Assembly: GCF_020906515.1 (NCBI RefSeq)
Contig: NC_085854.1
Location: 1,550,001 to 1,614,000, forward strand
From: Vanrija pseudolonga
Lineage: Eukaryota > Basidiomycota > Tremellomycetes > Trichosporonales > Trichosporonaceae
Length of the DNA: 64,000 bases
Direction: 5' to 3'
How positions within the stretch are numbered: position 1 is the stretch's first letter; each line of letters begins with the position of its first letter. Shown piece by piece: positions 22,661 to 36,366 of this stretch. Made by a program: the position numbers and the translations under genes. Below the pieces are notes generated by a model. The model ran no database searches and was not told where the DNA came from. It saw only the letters and a list, made by a program, of their open reading frames with translations.

Positions 22661-23891
22661 GGCGCGTGAGGTGACGTCCGTCCAGTCGTGCTTGCTCGAT
22701 AGCTTCTGTGTGAAGTGGTGGTGGTGGTTGACAATGTAACAGGCCTGGGTGAATAATCGCCATCCAAAAGGTGGTGATGTCGTCTCGTGCCTGGCGTACC
22801 TCCACTTCTCCAAAATACCACCAGCGCGTTCGTCGTCTTCGACACCCGCCTTCCGATGCTCCGCTCCCAGTTCACCGCAAGCTCAACACATCCAAACAAC
22901 TCGACACAGCCCTATCCATCTCACAACATGACATGCTACTGTACAAATGTCGACAAGACTGATTAGTCCCACACTCAGTGGAGACGTTTAACAAGTGAGG
23001 ACATGCCCAGTCAAGACGCGCCGAGGCGTCATTCTTCGCTTTGCAACACAAAGGTGTTGAAACCCTACCAGCAGCACTGCTCGACAAAAGGTCTTACAGC
23101 TGTGACAGGGGACTGAAAGCGTGGGAGGGGGAGGTAGGAGGAGGAGGGGGTTGTGAGTTAGAAGGACACTCAAGTCAGGCCGGCACCGCTCGTGTGAGCT
23201 CGTCTGAATCTCTAGTAATACATCTGTGCGTGGTCAGCTATTGCCCTGTTCACTTCAAGATCAAGGACAGTGCGTGTTCAGATAGTGCGAAGTTAACACT
23301 TGTGACCTCACGGCTGGCGCCGACCGAAGTCGACGCCAGCCGAGACGAGATCTCGTACTGACGTGCAAATGTCTGCAGTTTCGTCACAAGGAGAGGGAGG
23401 GGGTGGGGTTGTGCTTCCTGGGAGTCGATGCTTACCTGTTTGGTCATTGTATCTGGGTGTTGATGAGTTGTGATACAAAGTCAAGAGGATGATGCCCTGC
23501 TTGCGTTCAAGCAAAAAGTCGGTGAGGAGACAAAGGGTGCGAGCCTACCAGGTGCCACACTGCCAGTAGAGCCCGTTATTTCCGCTCAGGGTCAAAGGAT
23601 CAAAGGTGCCTAGGCCCGCGTGGCCTTTTAACATTTTGATTCCGTTACCCGGCCAAGCAGGTTTTCTTCCATTGTCGCAGCTGGGCAGGGGTGGAGTGTG
23701 CCATTGTCACTTGGCTGCCTGCCCTGCCTGCCCGCCCACACGCCCGCGCCCTTCTTGACAACACCTCACACTCGTCTTCCTCCATTCTTATCCTCTTCTC
23801 CTCTCCATCCTCTTCAGAAACACTACAAAAAAGGTCACTTCACGACCCCAGACTTTCTTTACAAAGTAACCTCTCGAAAACCATCAGCAAA
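22661..23891. other. Intergenic region between RPAP1 and DBP2
   Basis: 1.2 kb head-to-head gap without a convincing coding gene. It contains two adjacent inverted repeats at 23311-23356 (listed) and, near DBP2, an AT-richer stretch (about 23570-23640) followed by a pyrimidine-rich leader (23760-23860). A long structured DBP2 leader or a non-coding RNA would both fit; the sequence alone does not decide. Confidence 0.5.
23311..23356. promoter_or_regulatory. Two adjacent inverted repeats (hairpin plus palindrome)
   Basis: Arms CGGCTGGCG (23311-23319) and CGCCAGCCG (23334-23342) pair perfectly over 9 bp; inside them, after one mismatch, CGAC and GTCG form 4 more pairs around a CGAA tetraloop. 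Two bases on lies the 12-bp perfect palindrome ACGAGATCTCGT (23345-23356). Function is unknown; an RNA hairpin in a long DBP2 leader or a dimer-binding site are possible. Confidence 0.5.
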
Positions 23892-26265
<2,374 letters not shown>

Positions 26266-26807
26266 ACGGGCACGCCTGGGTGTTACTACTCACGCGTAGC
26301 GCGCCCCGCTGCGGCTGACCTGTTCCCCTCCCCCCATCCCCAACACCATTATAGATTTCCTTCATCCGACCCACTCATCCTGTCTATAGATCCGGGGTCG
26401 TATTGAGTGTACCCTGTGATATAGACCATTCATGACATGCCAAGCATCACATGTGTACGTGAGCAGCAGCGTGTCAGGGATGAGCAGTGAGCGGTTGCAG
26501 TGTGGGGCGTTCGTGGTTCGCTTTGTTCTGTTTTGGCTTCGTTTGGTGCAGCGCCGACATCAGCGTCCCCGTGCACCATTGATTAGAATGAATGTATCGT
26601 AGAGTGGCCCCGAGCCCCGAGACGAGATTGTGCTAGACTGTGTGTGCACCAGTCGCGAAAGATGAGTGGATCGACATTGATCGCAACGGTGCGAGTTGTT
26701 GTCAACCGAATCATCACAACTCGGCGCCAACCTCCACTTCCGCCACCTCCACATTTAACTGCAGCGTGCCCAGCGTCTCCTCACTAACACACTCCCTCCC
26801 ACGGACA
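26266..26807. other. Intergenic region between DBP2 and the TDG gene
   Basis: 542 bp between tandem genes. The first part is a T-rich DBP2 3' flank; the rest is ordinary promoter sequence. No gene or repeat seen. Confidence 0.6.
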
Positions 26808-28394
26808 ATGGAGACACCGACAAAGTCTCTGGCCTCAAGGCTGTCACAGTACGCCTACAGCCCCACAGCGAGCCCCTCGCGGCGGTCAACACGCAGCGTG
26901 AGCGCAATGGTGGCGCCCAGCCCCCGGCGGACCGCGAGCGCGAGTGCGTCGCCGGCCACCCCTCGGCGGACGAAGCGGCCACGGAGACGCGACCCGTCGC
27001 CCGAGGTCATCGAGATCAGCGACAGCAGCGACGAGAGCGATAGCGATAGCGACCCCGAACCCAGAAGAAGAATACGACAGCGGCAGCGGAGACCGGCGGC
27101 GGCGCCGAGCGCAAGCCCGCGCAAGAAGCCGAGACCGTACGCCGACCCCTCGACATACGCGCACCTCTCGGGGCTACCGCAGATCCTGCGGCCGGCGCTC
27201 GACCTCGTCTTCTGCGGGATCAACCCGGGGAAAAAGAGCGCGACGGACGGGCACCACTTCGCGCACCCGACCAACAAGTTCTGGAAGGCGCTGCATGGGT
27301 GCGGGATGACGGAGCGGCTGTTGACGCCGGCAGAGGACGTGACCCTACCGGCAGAGTACAACTTTGGGATGACCAACCTGATCGGGCGCCCGACTATCGA
27401 GGTGGGTGCGGTGAGGAGGGCGTGGGGAGTGGGGCTGACGAGCACTTAGCAAAGCGAGCTGTCGCCCCTCGAGATGCGCCTCGCTGTCGCGCCGTTCTCG
27501 CGCCGCGTGGCCAGCCACGCCCCGCGCGTGCTCTGCTTTGTCGGTAAGGGCATGTGGGACACGTTTGCCGGCGTGGTGGGGAAGACTGCGTTCGTGGCGG
27601 ATGAGCGTGACGACGCGCTACGGGATCCGGCGAACGGCGACGACGAGGAAGTCGACGAGCTCGAAGACGACGTCAAGGACGAGGGGGCACCCGACGGCGC
27701 CGAGGCCGAGGAAGACGAGCTGGACGAGGACGTCAAGCCCGACGTCGACGAGGAGGAGGCCGCCGTTGTCAACGCACCTCGCCCCCGCGAGCCCCTCTTC
27801 CTCCCACGCGATGAGACCCCCATGGTCGTGACGTACACGCTATCCAATGGAACGGTCAAGCGCGAGCATCCGGACGACGAGGACGAGGCCAAGCCGACGG
27901 CGGAGGAGCTCGAGGGCGACGCTGGCGATGCTGGTGCCGAGCCCGATGAGGACGAGCCAGAGTCTAAACCTACAGCCGAGGAGCTGGAAGAGATGGCGAT
28001 CAACGACGCGCCGTCCCCGCTCACCGAGGTCGGCTCGCCCACGCCCCCGCCCCCGCCCAACCCGGCATCGGCGCGCCGTCGCGCACCCGCGGCCAAGGCC
28101 CCGCCGTTCAGCTACGACGGGCCGCAGCGCTTCCGGCTCCCTGTCGACGCCGCAGACTGGAAGTACACGTACTTCTGGGTCGTGCCGAACACTTCTGGGC
28201 TGGAGCGCACGCCGCTCGCCGAGCAGATTGTGCTCTTTGGCAAGCTGCGCGCGTTTGTCGAGCTCCTCAAGGCTGGTGGGCGGCCCGAGCCGCCCGCAGG
28301 CGGGTTTTTAGACATCGACTTGGCTGGCGTCGGCGCCACTGTCGCTGCTATGCGCGACGACGCGATCGCCAAGGGCAAGATGGCGCCAGAGTAG
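26808..28394 (+). CDS. G/T(U)-mismatch DNA glycosylase, TDG/MUG family (Thp1-like), 512 aa
   Basis: Base-excision repair enzyme that removes T or U opposite G. Exons 26808-27401 and 27450-28394 with a 48-nt intron. The catalytic motif is GINPGKKSA (about residue 145; the Asn activates water), followed by HFAHPTNKFWKALHGCGM, YNFGMTNLIGRPT and, after the intron, PRVLCFVGKGMWDTF, all family blocks. RFRLPVDAADWKYTYFWVVP and SGLERTPLAEQI close the fold. Two things are odd. Residues 67-82 (VIEI followed by an Asp/Ser run) form a textbook SUMO-interaction motif, and an acidic low-complexity insert of about 150 residues, containing KPTAEELE twice, splits the catalytic domain between VGKTAF and the closing strand. 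Confidence 0.93.
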
Positions 28395-28442
28395 TAGACG
28401 ACCACTATTGTTGTAGATCTAGAAATACATCGCTGCTGCTAC

Positions 28443-28474
28443 TGATGATGACATGCTATGATGATGACATGCTA
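28443..28474. repeat. Perfect 16-bp tandem duplication
   Basis: TGATGATGACATGCTA occurs twice head to tail, with a related GACATGCTA at 28499, in the 126-bp gap between two convergent genes. It may lie in either 3' UTR. Confidence 0.8.
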
Positions 28475-28520
28475 TGTAGACTGCCTTGCTGTATGTAGGA
28501 CATGCTATATGCAACACACA

Positions 28521-31500
28521 CTACCAGAACCCGCCGAGCGCGTGCAGATCGCTCGCGACAGTGACGGCGTCGGTGCCAATCTGGCGCATCATGTCGCGCT
28601 GGCGCTGGATGGGCTGGATGGCAAAGTGGGCGAGGAGGCCGCCGTCGAGCACGCCCTTTGCGAGCGGGCGCGCAATGAGGTCGTTGCGCACGGTGCGGAA
28701 CGCGCGGGGGTTAAGACCGGCGACATGCTGTGCGTTGCGCACCAGCTGGTCCTGCACGAACTGCAGGCGGCGGAAACGCGCAGGCTTGACGGCCACCAGT
28801 GTCGTCAGGCTGCCGTCGGCCGTCGCGTAGATGAGCTGGCTCTGCGGCGCAATCTCCTCCTCGGCCGTCTTGCGCCGCGCAATCACCTTGGACGCCGTGA
28901 TGACACTGCCGCAGTGGAACTCGGTCTGCACCATGAGTCTCTCGCCGTTGATCGACTCGGGGTCTCCCGGGTCAAAGTCGAGCAGGCGCATATCGCCCGC
29001 CTTGTCGCTGGTCACAAACGTCACCTGCCCGTCGTGCACCAAAAAGTCGGCCGTCACCGTGCTCCGGTCCTGCAGGTCGCGGCTGATCGTGGTAAACTTG
29101 TACGGGTTCTCCTGGAACCCGGCAAACACCAGACTCTTGACAAAGTCGCCCACAAGGATCATGTTCTTGAGCACGCGGATCGACGTGACGTACATTGACA
29201 CGTCGAGGAACGCCAGGCCCATGAGCCGGTCGTCGTAGTCGAGGCCCTTGGCGAGGATCTGTATGGGTTAGACAAGGCTGACCTCACAGCACCCACCTTT
29301 GGTCCGTTCGAGTGCACAACATAGCCGTTAATGTTGGCCAATGCGCTGACAGGGTTGCGTGTTGGGTCCTTGGTGCGGAACTTGAGACGCCAGCCGCTGA
29401 TGCCGTCCTTCTCGCCAACGGTCTCCATGACCTCGAAGACGTATACCTGGGGATTAGCTGGGGCTAGATGATAGTACTCACCGCTCCGTGCGACGCGCGG
29501 TCCTCGCCAAAGTTCTTGCCCGTGCCAACGACGATGAAGTCACGGAAACCAGTAGGCGAACTCGACGACTCGAGGGTACAGCTCTCCATGCAGAGGATCT
29601 CCTCGTTCTGGTCAAAGTCGTAGCCGTCAATCACGCGCCATGGGTCCGACCCGGCCGAGAAGAGCTCGAGCGATGACCGTTCGTTGAGTGGCGGGATGAG
29701 GTTGTCGCCCTCTGTCCCGAGCTGGATCTCGCCCTCCTCGTCGTATGCCTGGAACGGCACGCTGATTGCCGTGGCTCCGACATAGTGGCCAGACTGCGGG
29801 TCAAAGGTCACCCGGCTGTAGGTCCGCTCCATCTTGTAGCGGTCGACGGGGAGGGTAAAGTCGGTGTTGAGCGTAGGCGGCATGTAGCACAAGAAGGAGC
29901 CGTCTTCGATACGCATAAAGTACTCGCCCTTGCCGCCGAGGTACGTGGCCTTGCCGAACGCGTATGCCGCCTGCTTTAAGCCAAACGAGCGCACTGGGTG
30001 CGCGTCCGACGACAGGATCCAGTGTGGCTTTTCGCCAGTGACAAACGCACCGGTCAACCCCTCAATGTTCTCAAACGAGTGGATCGAGTACGCCAGAGTC
30101 GAGCCGGCCGACGTTGAGAGCAGCTGCGTGTGGACCTTGCGGAAGCGCACGGCGAGCGAACGACGAGACTGGTCGCGCGCGTCGAGAGTGAAGCGGGGCT
30201 GGGCCTCGTACACATTCAGTCGTCCAGAGTTGTGGAGAACGAGAACATGCGGCCGCAGTGTGCGTGTGCCGATGGGGCAAAAGACCATCTGCTGTACCAT
30301 GTCCGTGTCCTCGTCGACTTGCTCCAGCTCACCCGCATAGTCGTCGGTGAAGCTTGCCTCGGAGAGGGCAACGCCGTTGGACTGGAGAACAAGCGTAAGG
30401 TCGGGCAGCGAGCGGATCTGGAGCTCTCCCGAGTCGGTGAGCAACGCCAGCCACTGCGAACCTCGCGCCACGTTCATGGTCGATTCCATGGTCTGCGCGT
30501 CAACGGCGATGGTCGGCTTGGCCTCTTGCAGGCGCTTGATCTGCTCGCCGGTGAGCTGCGTTCTGGATCGTTGAGCGGCCTTGGCCGGCGTCTTATGGGC
30601 GCCATTGGACAGCTCGTCCTTGGGCTGCGTGGCCTCGAATGTGCGGTACACGCCAGTTGTGTCGGTAAACACCTCGGCGGTGATTGACACGGGTGGGGCA
30701 GCTCCGTCGGGGAACGTCGCCTGGGTGACCGTTCTGGCGAGAGAGTCACCAACCAGTAACGAGACGCTGCCATCTGCGCGCTTGATGACGACGTAGGGGT
30801 CGGCGATGCTGGCGCTGACAATTGGCGGGAGATCGGGGGAAGCGGCAATGACGGTCTGGTGCAACTTGGCATCAGAGTCGAGAAGGACCACCTGGCTGGG
30901 CGTGACATGGACGATGGACGAGCGCTGGAAGAAGGCGCCGGCGGCAATTGTCGGCTCTCCAACACGACCAATCTGGTCCTGAGTCGTGCGGGTGGACAGT
31001 GCAAAGATACGAGTATGTGTGACCTCTGAGCTAAAGGCAATGGTCGTGCGCTCGGCCTCTGGAATGTCCTTGAACTTGTGGGCCGTGGGTCGCTGGATAG
31101 GAAGGAACCACGTCGCTGTGGCATGGGAGAACTGGTCCGCGCGGCGCTTCTTGGTGATGGGGATACCGCGCCTAAAGACATTGATGGTTGATCCTTGAGA
31201 CCCTCCGCCGACGGCCACCAGCTGCGGATATGTCCGTGCACCCTGGTCTGTCACCGCGATACCAAACTCGATATCCGAGATGCGGCCAATGCCGCTGAGG
31301 ACGTCGTCGGTGACCAGCTTGACCGTCACGGGGCCAGTCGCAATCTTGGATGCGGCACCACCCTTGCCATTTGCGTTGGCGTCGTCTTCCTTGCCGTACA
31401 GGTCTGGGGTGTTAGGTGTGTCTCCCACAGTGTCACTCACCCTCGTCCCAGTCCACCTCCATCTCCTCCTTGCTTTCTTCAGGCTCGGCCGTAACATCCC

Positions 31501-32974
31501 GCGTCTTGTCGACCTTGGCAAGTAACGAGTCGCCCTCCGACGAGGCCACAAACACAGCCTCTGGCCCCGCAACAATCAAGCTTGATGGCGGAGGAACCAT
31601 GCTGGACTGCTGGTCAATCTTGATGGCGCCAACTGCACGGCCGTCCATCTCGAACCGGACCTGGTGCACATTGCCGTCCTCGAGAACAATGATCATGTCG
31701 TGTTCCGTCACAAAGACTGCCTTTGATGCTTCAAGAGACAACTTTTGAGACTCGAACGCCGGGTCGCCCTTGAGCTTGGTCACGTACTCCCACCAGGCAT
31801 TGACGGCCGTGGCAACAATACGACCACTCTGGTCGACGTGGATGATGCCTGTTGTCGTGACGACAACAACACCGCCAATCTCTGTGGGACATGCCACGAG
31901 GTACAAGCAATCGCTTGGGAGGCCCTTGACCGATGTCAGAAGAGGGTAGGAGCCACCAGCGGACAGGTCGACGGTTCTGATCTCGAGGCGGAAGGTGTCC
32001 TTCTCCGACTTGTACCGTCCCGCCCACGTCTGCATGGGCTCGAACAGAATGGCAATGGTCGGAGAGTGGAATCCTGGCAGGAACAAGACATCTTCAATGT
32101 TCTTGATGTCGGGTGACACGTCGGCGAGGCTGAGAACAAAGGAAGGCGAGTATGGGACATCCTTGGGGAAGGCCGAGGGGAAGGCGGCATCCTGCACAAT
32201 GTCGAGCTCGGATTGCTCCTGAAGTACTGGCAAGACGGCGAGCGAGTCCTCGGGCAGGGTGAGAACAGCCACGCGCGATAATGGGTCGGTACGCAGAATC
32301 GGGACGTATCCTTGCTGGCTGCCGTTGACCACCTGCGTGCAACGCTCATAGGTATGCAGCGACACTGTTGCAATGTCTCCTCGCGACCACTCCAGAATAG
32401 CCATCTGACAAGCGTTAGTACCCGCAGCATCCCACGTACACCAACCTTGGCATCCTTGAACGACACCAACAACCTGTCCAACGCGTCCACGCTACTCTCA
32501 ATGGTCCGCAACGGCGCGAGTCCGGTAACCTCTCCCTGGAGCTGATGCCTGGTCAACAGGTGCAGTCGTCTTGTCGTCTCGTATCGCACGGGTGCTCTCT
32601 GTAAAATAGCCACATCAGAAAAACAGCACTGCTGCTCGCACACCAAATGCATAACGGCTTACATCTGTAGGAGCTGAATCGAAGAAACTGTCACCCATGT
32701 CGTCCAGAGGAGGCTGCTCAGACATGGGAACATCGTCGTCACCATTAACCTCATTAGAGCCATCCTGTACTGGACGGGCCTCCTCCCTAATCTCAAAGAC
32801 GCGCAGGTCCTGGCCACCGGCCACTACCAGGTTGCCCACGACCTTGACATCCGGACCGTCAATGGCCGCATGAGGTTTCGGGACCTGGTAGATGGTCGAG
32901 GGGGTGAAGTTTGCGAGAAAGAGCGAGTGGTGGATAGCTGATGATGGCAAGAGGGTCGAATGTAATGCGTACAT
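28521..32974 (-). CDS. CFT1: Cleavage and polyadenylation factor subunit CFT1 (CPSF160), 1412 aa
   Basis: Large beta-propeller scaffold of the nuclear mRNA 3'-end processing complex. Six exons on the minus strand: 32974-32663, 32598-32446, 32404-31441, 31403-29482, 29446-29297, 29258-28521; introns 64, 41, 37, 35 and 38 nt. The second intron uses a GTTGGT donor. The N terminus, IHHSLFLANFTPSTIYQVP with VVGNLVVAGGQDLRVFEI, is the typical CPSF160 opening. The middle includes DWDEDLYGKEDD. The C-terminal CPSF_A region has FRDFIVVGTGKNFGEDRASH, GRRL-type strands, LGDF-like MILVGDFVKSLVF and ADFLVHDGQVTFVTSDKAGD. These separate it from the related SF3B3 and DDB1. Length fits. Divergent from CYT1, convergent with the TDG gene. 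Confidence 0.95.
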
Positions 32975-33483
32975 GCTGCTCTACCCGGGGCAGGATGAGG
33001 AGGGGGTGGAAGAGGGGGGACAAGAGAGGAGAGGAAGGTGATGCTTTTGATGGCGCCGCAGGAAGGTGGACCGCTGTACCGCTGTTGCATTGTTGCCGGC
33101 CGTCACTCTCTCTTTGCGTCAGAGATCAATGAGGAGCGGGAGTAATTCGCCACGTGGATAGTTGTCACGTGATTGCTCAAGTCCTCGCCATGCTTGAATT
33201 CGAGACGACGTAATTGGCAGTGCCCTTGAAGTGCCACACGTTTTCGGCGATTTTATAATTCCGAGAGCCTGCGTTGAGCGTCAGCCTGGCGCATGAGCCA
33301 GGCTGGACGCTGGGCATCCACCGTCTGCGAGGCGGCCAGCGGGCCCTTCCGAGTCCACCCTGCGTTCTGGCTGGCTGCGACCGCGGACGAAGCAGGTGGT
33401 CGTCGTTACCATCTATACGTCGCTCCGTATCACTCCCCTCCTCCTCCTCCCCCTCGCCCTCTCCACCACCACTCTCCCTCCCG
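32975..33483. other. Divergent promoter region of CFT1 and CYT1
   Basis: 509 bp without a gene. The centre carries a CACGTG pair (listed). The CYT1 side is C/T-rich just before the ATG. Confidence 0.6.
33151..33172. promoter_or_regulatory. Paired CACGTG E-boxes upstream of CYT1
   Basis: CACGTG at 33151-33156 and TCACGTGA at 33165-33172, 15 bp start to start, about 315 bp before the CYT1 ATG. TCACGTGA is the preferred Cbf1/Cpf1 form, and Cpf1 is known to bind upstream of CYT1 in budding yeast, so regulation by a Cbf1-like factor is a reasonable inference. Confidence 0.55.
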
Positions 33484-34791
33484 ATGCTCTCCTCGGCCTT
33501 CCCCCGGCTCGTCTCCCGGGCTTCGGCTCGCGCATCGCCCGTCCAGGCCTTTGCCAAGGTCCGTATCCGGTTGAATCGCATTCCGACACGCGCGATTGGC
33601 TGTTTCGAATGGCCAGTCCGACAATGACATTGTGCTGATCTTGTTGTCTCTTTCTGCAGGGCGCCCGCTTCAACTCTAGCTTTGCGCGTCCCCAGGCTAC
33701 TGGCCAGCGTGTCGCCGCTGCCGGTGCCGCTGCCGTCGCTGTCGGTGCCACCGCCTGGTACACCCACCTCTACGGCGTCCCATTCCTGCCCGAGGCGTCG
33801 GCCAACACTGCCGCCGAGGTCGGTCTCCACCCCGCCGAGCACCCCTGGCCCAACAAGGGCTGGCTCGAGACCTTTGACCACGCCTCGATCCGCCGTGGTT
33901 ACCTCGGTGCGTGTTTGTTTGGATTCCGAGGAGAGACGGTTATCGGAAGTGGAGGAGCCGGGTCGCCGATGGGAAAAGCTTGGACAGTCAACTCACACTC
34001 TTTACAGTCTACCGCGAGGTCTGCGCTGCCTGCCACTCGCTCGACCGCATTGCCTGGCGTAACCTCGTCGGTGTCTCGCACACCGTCGACGAGGCCAAGG
34101 CCCTCGCCGAGGAGGTCGAGTACACTGACGGCCCCAACGACGCTGGCGAGATGTTCGAGCGCCCGTGAGTCCTGCGTTTTGTGTTGCTGCTTGTGTAGTG
34201 TCTGACACCATACCAGCGGTAAGCTCGCCGACTACATGCCCGCTCCCTACCCCAACGAGGAGGCTGCTCGTGCCGCCAACAACGGTGGTCTCCCCCCTGA
34301 CCTTTCGCTCATTGTCAAGGCCCGCCACGGTGGTGCTGTGAGTTGCAGCCGCAGCTTTCTTGCTGTACCCCCTACTGACCGGCCAGGACTACATCTACTC
34401 GCTCCTTACCGGCTACGTTGAGCCCCCTCCCGGTGTCACCGTTGCCGAGGGCATGAACTACAACCCCTACTTCCCCGGCGGTGCCATCGCTATGGCCCGT
34501 ACCCTCTTCGACGGCGTTGTCGAGTACGATGACGGCACCCCGGCCACCACCTCGCAGATGGCCAAGGACGTCACCCAGTTCCTCAACTGGGCCGCCGAGC
34601 CCGAGCACGACGAGCGCAAGAAGATGGGTCTCCAGGCCGTCATCATCATCTCGACCCTTACGGTGAGTGGCTTCGCGTGGCAACCACGTGGTTTTTGCTT
34701 ACGTAATCAGGCGCTGAGTCTCGTAATCAAACGTGCTAAGTGGGCGGGCTTGAAGAGCCGCAAGATTGTGTACCACCCTCCCAAGCACTAG
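33484..34791 (+). CDS. CYT1: Cytochrome c1, mitochondrial complex III subunit, 318 aa
   Basis: Haem-carrying subunit of the cytochrome bc1 complex in the inner membrane, passing electrons to cytochrome c. Six exons: 33484-33558, 33660-33906, 34008-34164, 34217-34337, 34387-34662, 34711-34791; introns 101, 101, 52, 49 and 48 nt. The first 25 residues are an Arg/Ser/Ala presequence with no acid residue, followed by a hydrophobic sorting segment ([17 protein letters not shown]). The haem site CAACH lies in [20 protein letters not shown]; the axial Met region is [19 protein letters not shown]. The C-terminal anchor is [20 protein letters not shown], then a basic tail. The first intron's GTCCGT donor is unusual but is the only one keeping frame. 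Confidence 0.95.
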
Positions 34792-36366
34792 CCATAGAAA
34801 AAGGTCCTCGTCGTCGTCGCGGACATGCAAACTTATCGGACGACAAGGTGGAGGTAGTGCCACAGTGCCACAGTGCCACATTTGGGTCTGTGCGTTTCAG
34901 GGTCCAATGGGTCTGTGCGTTTTTCATTTTCGGGGCTGGTCGCCTGGCTGGGCGCTATGCAAGGTGCGTCGAGTGGAGATGGACCAGCTTGTGTATTGCT
35001 GGCCTTTGCTGGGTTGAGAGAGATGATCATGGGAGAGTTGAAGTCATGTCAGGGCTGGCACGACGTCGGTGCCGTTTACGTTGATCGTCATTGGTGGGCC
35101 TTCGGGTTCCCTCGGAACTCCACCCAACGTCATGTCCCGGAACCAAACCCGACGCGACTGGCTTTGAACGTCTTTGGTCGGACAACAGCCAGTGGCATTG
35201 CTCGTTCAACACTGTTTCCTCCCTCGTATCAATCAGGGGCTGGAGCGAGCTGCAGCTGAATGAGATGGGGAGGAAGTCTACTCATCGCGTCACTGATCAC
35301 TAACGACTTGCCCTGGGCGGGGCGCCGTGACATCTACCACGGCCCACGGCGGCGATCTAAGGTTGATTCATGTGCCCCTACAACGAGGCGGCTGCGCGAC
35401 CGCCCAGAACGGCCGGCATGTCACCTACCAGCGAAAGTGGAGGTGAGCAGGGGAGAGCGTTTGAACAACAGGAGTCACGAGTGAGACGAAGTGCACTCAG
35501 ACGCGCCGCGCCCCAACGGCCGCCGTCGCCAGCGACAAAGTTGCCGCCTTCCCTTCCCTTGTCTTCCCTCGAGTGAAACGCCCGAGAGACTGGAGGTGAC
35601 TCAACCGGCGACGATCCACGCTCAACACGCCCAACAACGACTTTTCACCTGTCACAACATCACTCACCGCAACAGACATCTCCTCGCCACCCAGCAAACT
35701 CTCCCAAACAGCCAAGCTCCCCCCAGAGCCTCGTGAGCTTGTCGTCCACTAGACCTTCCCGTGAGCATCGTGTTGCTCCCATCTGAAGCAGCTTGCTGAC
35801 TTGACACAAGCCACAGCACCAAGGCAGAGGCAGGGCTAGCCTCCCTCCCCTCCTCTTCCCTCATACTTCCCTACTTCCCTCCCTATAGCTGCTCATTTGT
35901 GAGTTCTCTCCGAAGGCTGTTACACCACGAGTCGCTGACTGAGAAAGCGAACGAGGAGGGTTGAACACCGCCATCCAGTGGCCGTCTAGGCCGTCACCGC
36001 CATCGCCCTTTACAAGTCGCAGGCTTTTGGTGGTCGTCTCAACGACATTCGCGGTGCGTGGTGGTTAGGCATGACGTGGACGGAGACTGACCCATACGCA
36101 GACATTGTGCCACTGTCCACATACTGATCAAGAACCCCTCGTCGCGCCGCTCCTCCTGTCTCAGGCGACTCCTTCTTCACATTCAGCTCCCCTGGCTCCA
36201 TTGCAGTTTGAGTGAGCACATGGGACAGTACAATGGGTTCAAGCTAACGGAGGCAGGGTCGAATCCCGTGTTATACTTCACCTATTGCGTCTCTATAAAC
36301 AACACCAGTACGTCGGTCGCCAGTCCCCTCGTCAGCGGAGTCTAACACTCGAAGGGGGCAACGAGA
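34792..36366. other. Sparse intergenic region between CYT1 and the orphan gene
   Basis: 1.6 kb. It includes a triple AGTGCCAC-type repeat (34856-34880), a 25-bp tandem duplication whose units both begin GGGTCTGTGCGTTT (34884 and 34909), and one copy of a 42-bp direct repeat (35130-35170). From about 35970 to 36130 a coding-like stretch (ALYKSQAFGGRLNDI) is followed by an intron-like GTGCGT...ACGCAG segment; it may be a gene remnant or an unassigned 5' exon, but I could not connect it to a start. Confidence 0.45.
35130..35170. repeat. Direct repeat, copy 1 (flanks the orphan gene)
   Basis: About 36 of 42 aligned bases match copy 2 at 38323-38364, including an identical 17-bp core CCGACGCGACTGGCTTT (35149-35165). 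Confidence 0.7.

Noticed and set aside
34884-34922. 25-bp tandem duplication with GGGTCTGTGCGTTT
   Set aside because: A simple local duplication in a 3' flank; no sign of a mobile element or regulatory role.
36250-36275. tRNA-like T-arm (GGGTCGAATCCC) upstream of the orphan gene
   Set aside because: The T-loop lacks the GTTC of a real B box, and I could not find a matching A box or acceptor stem.
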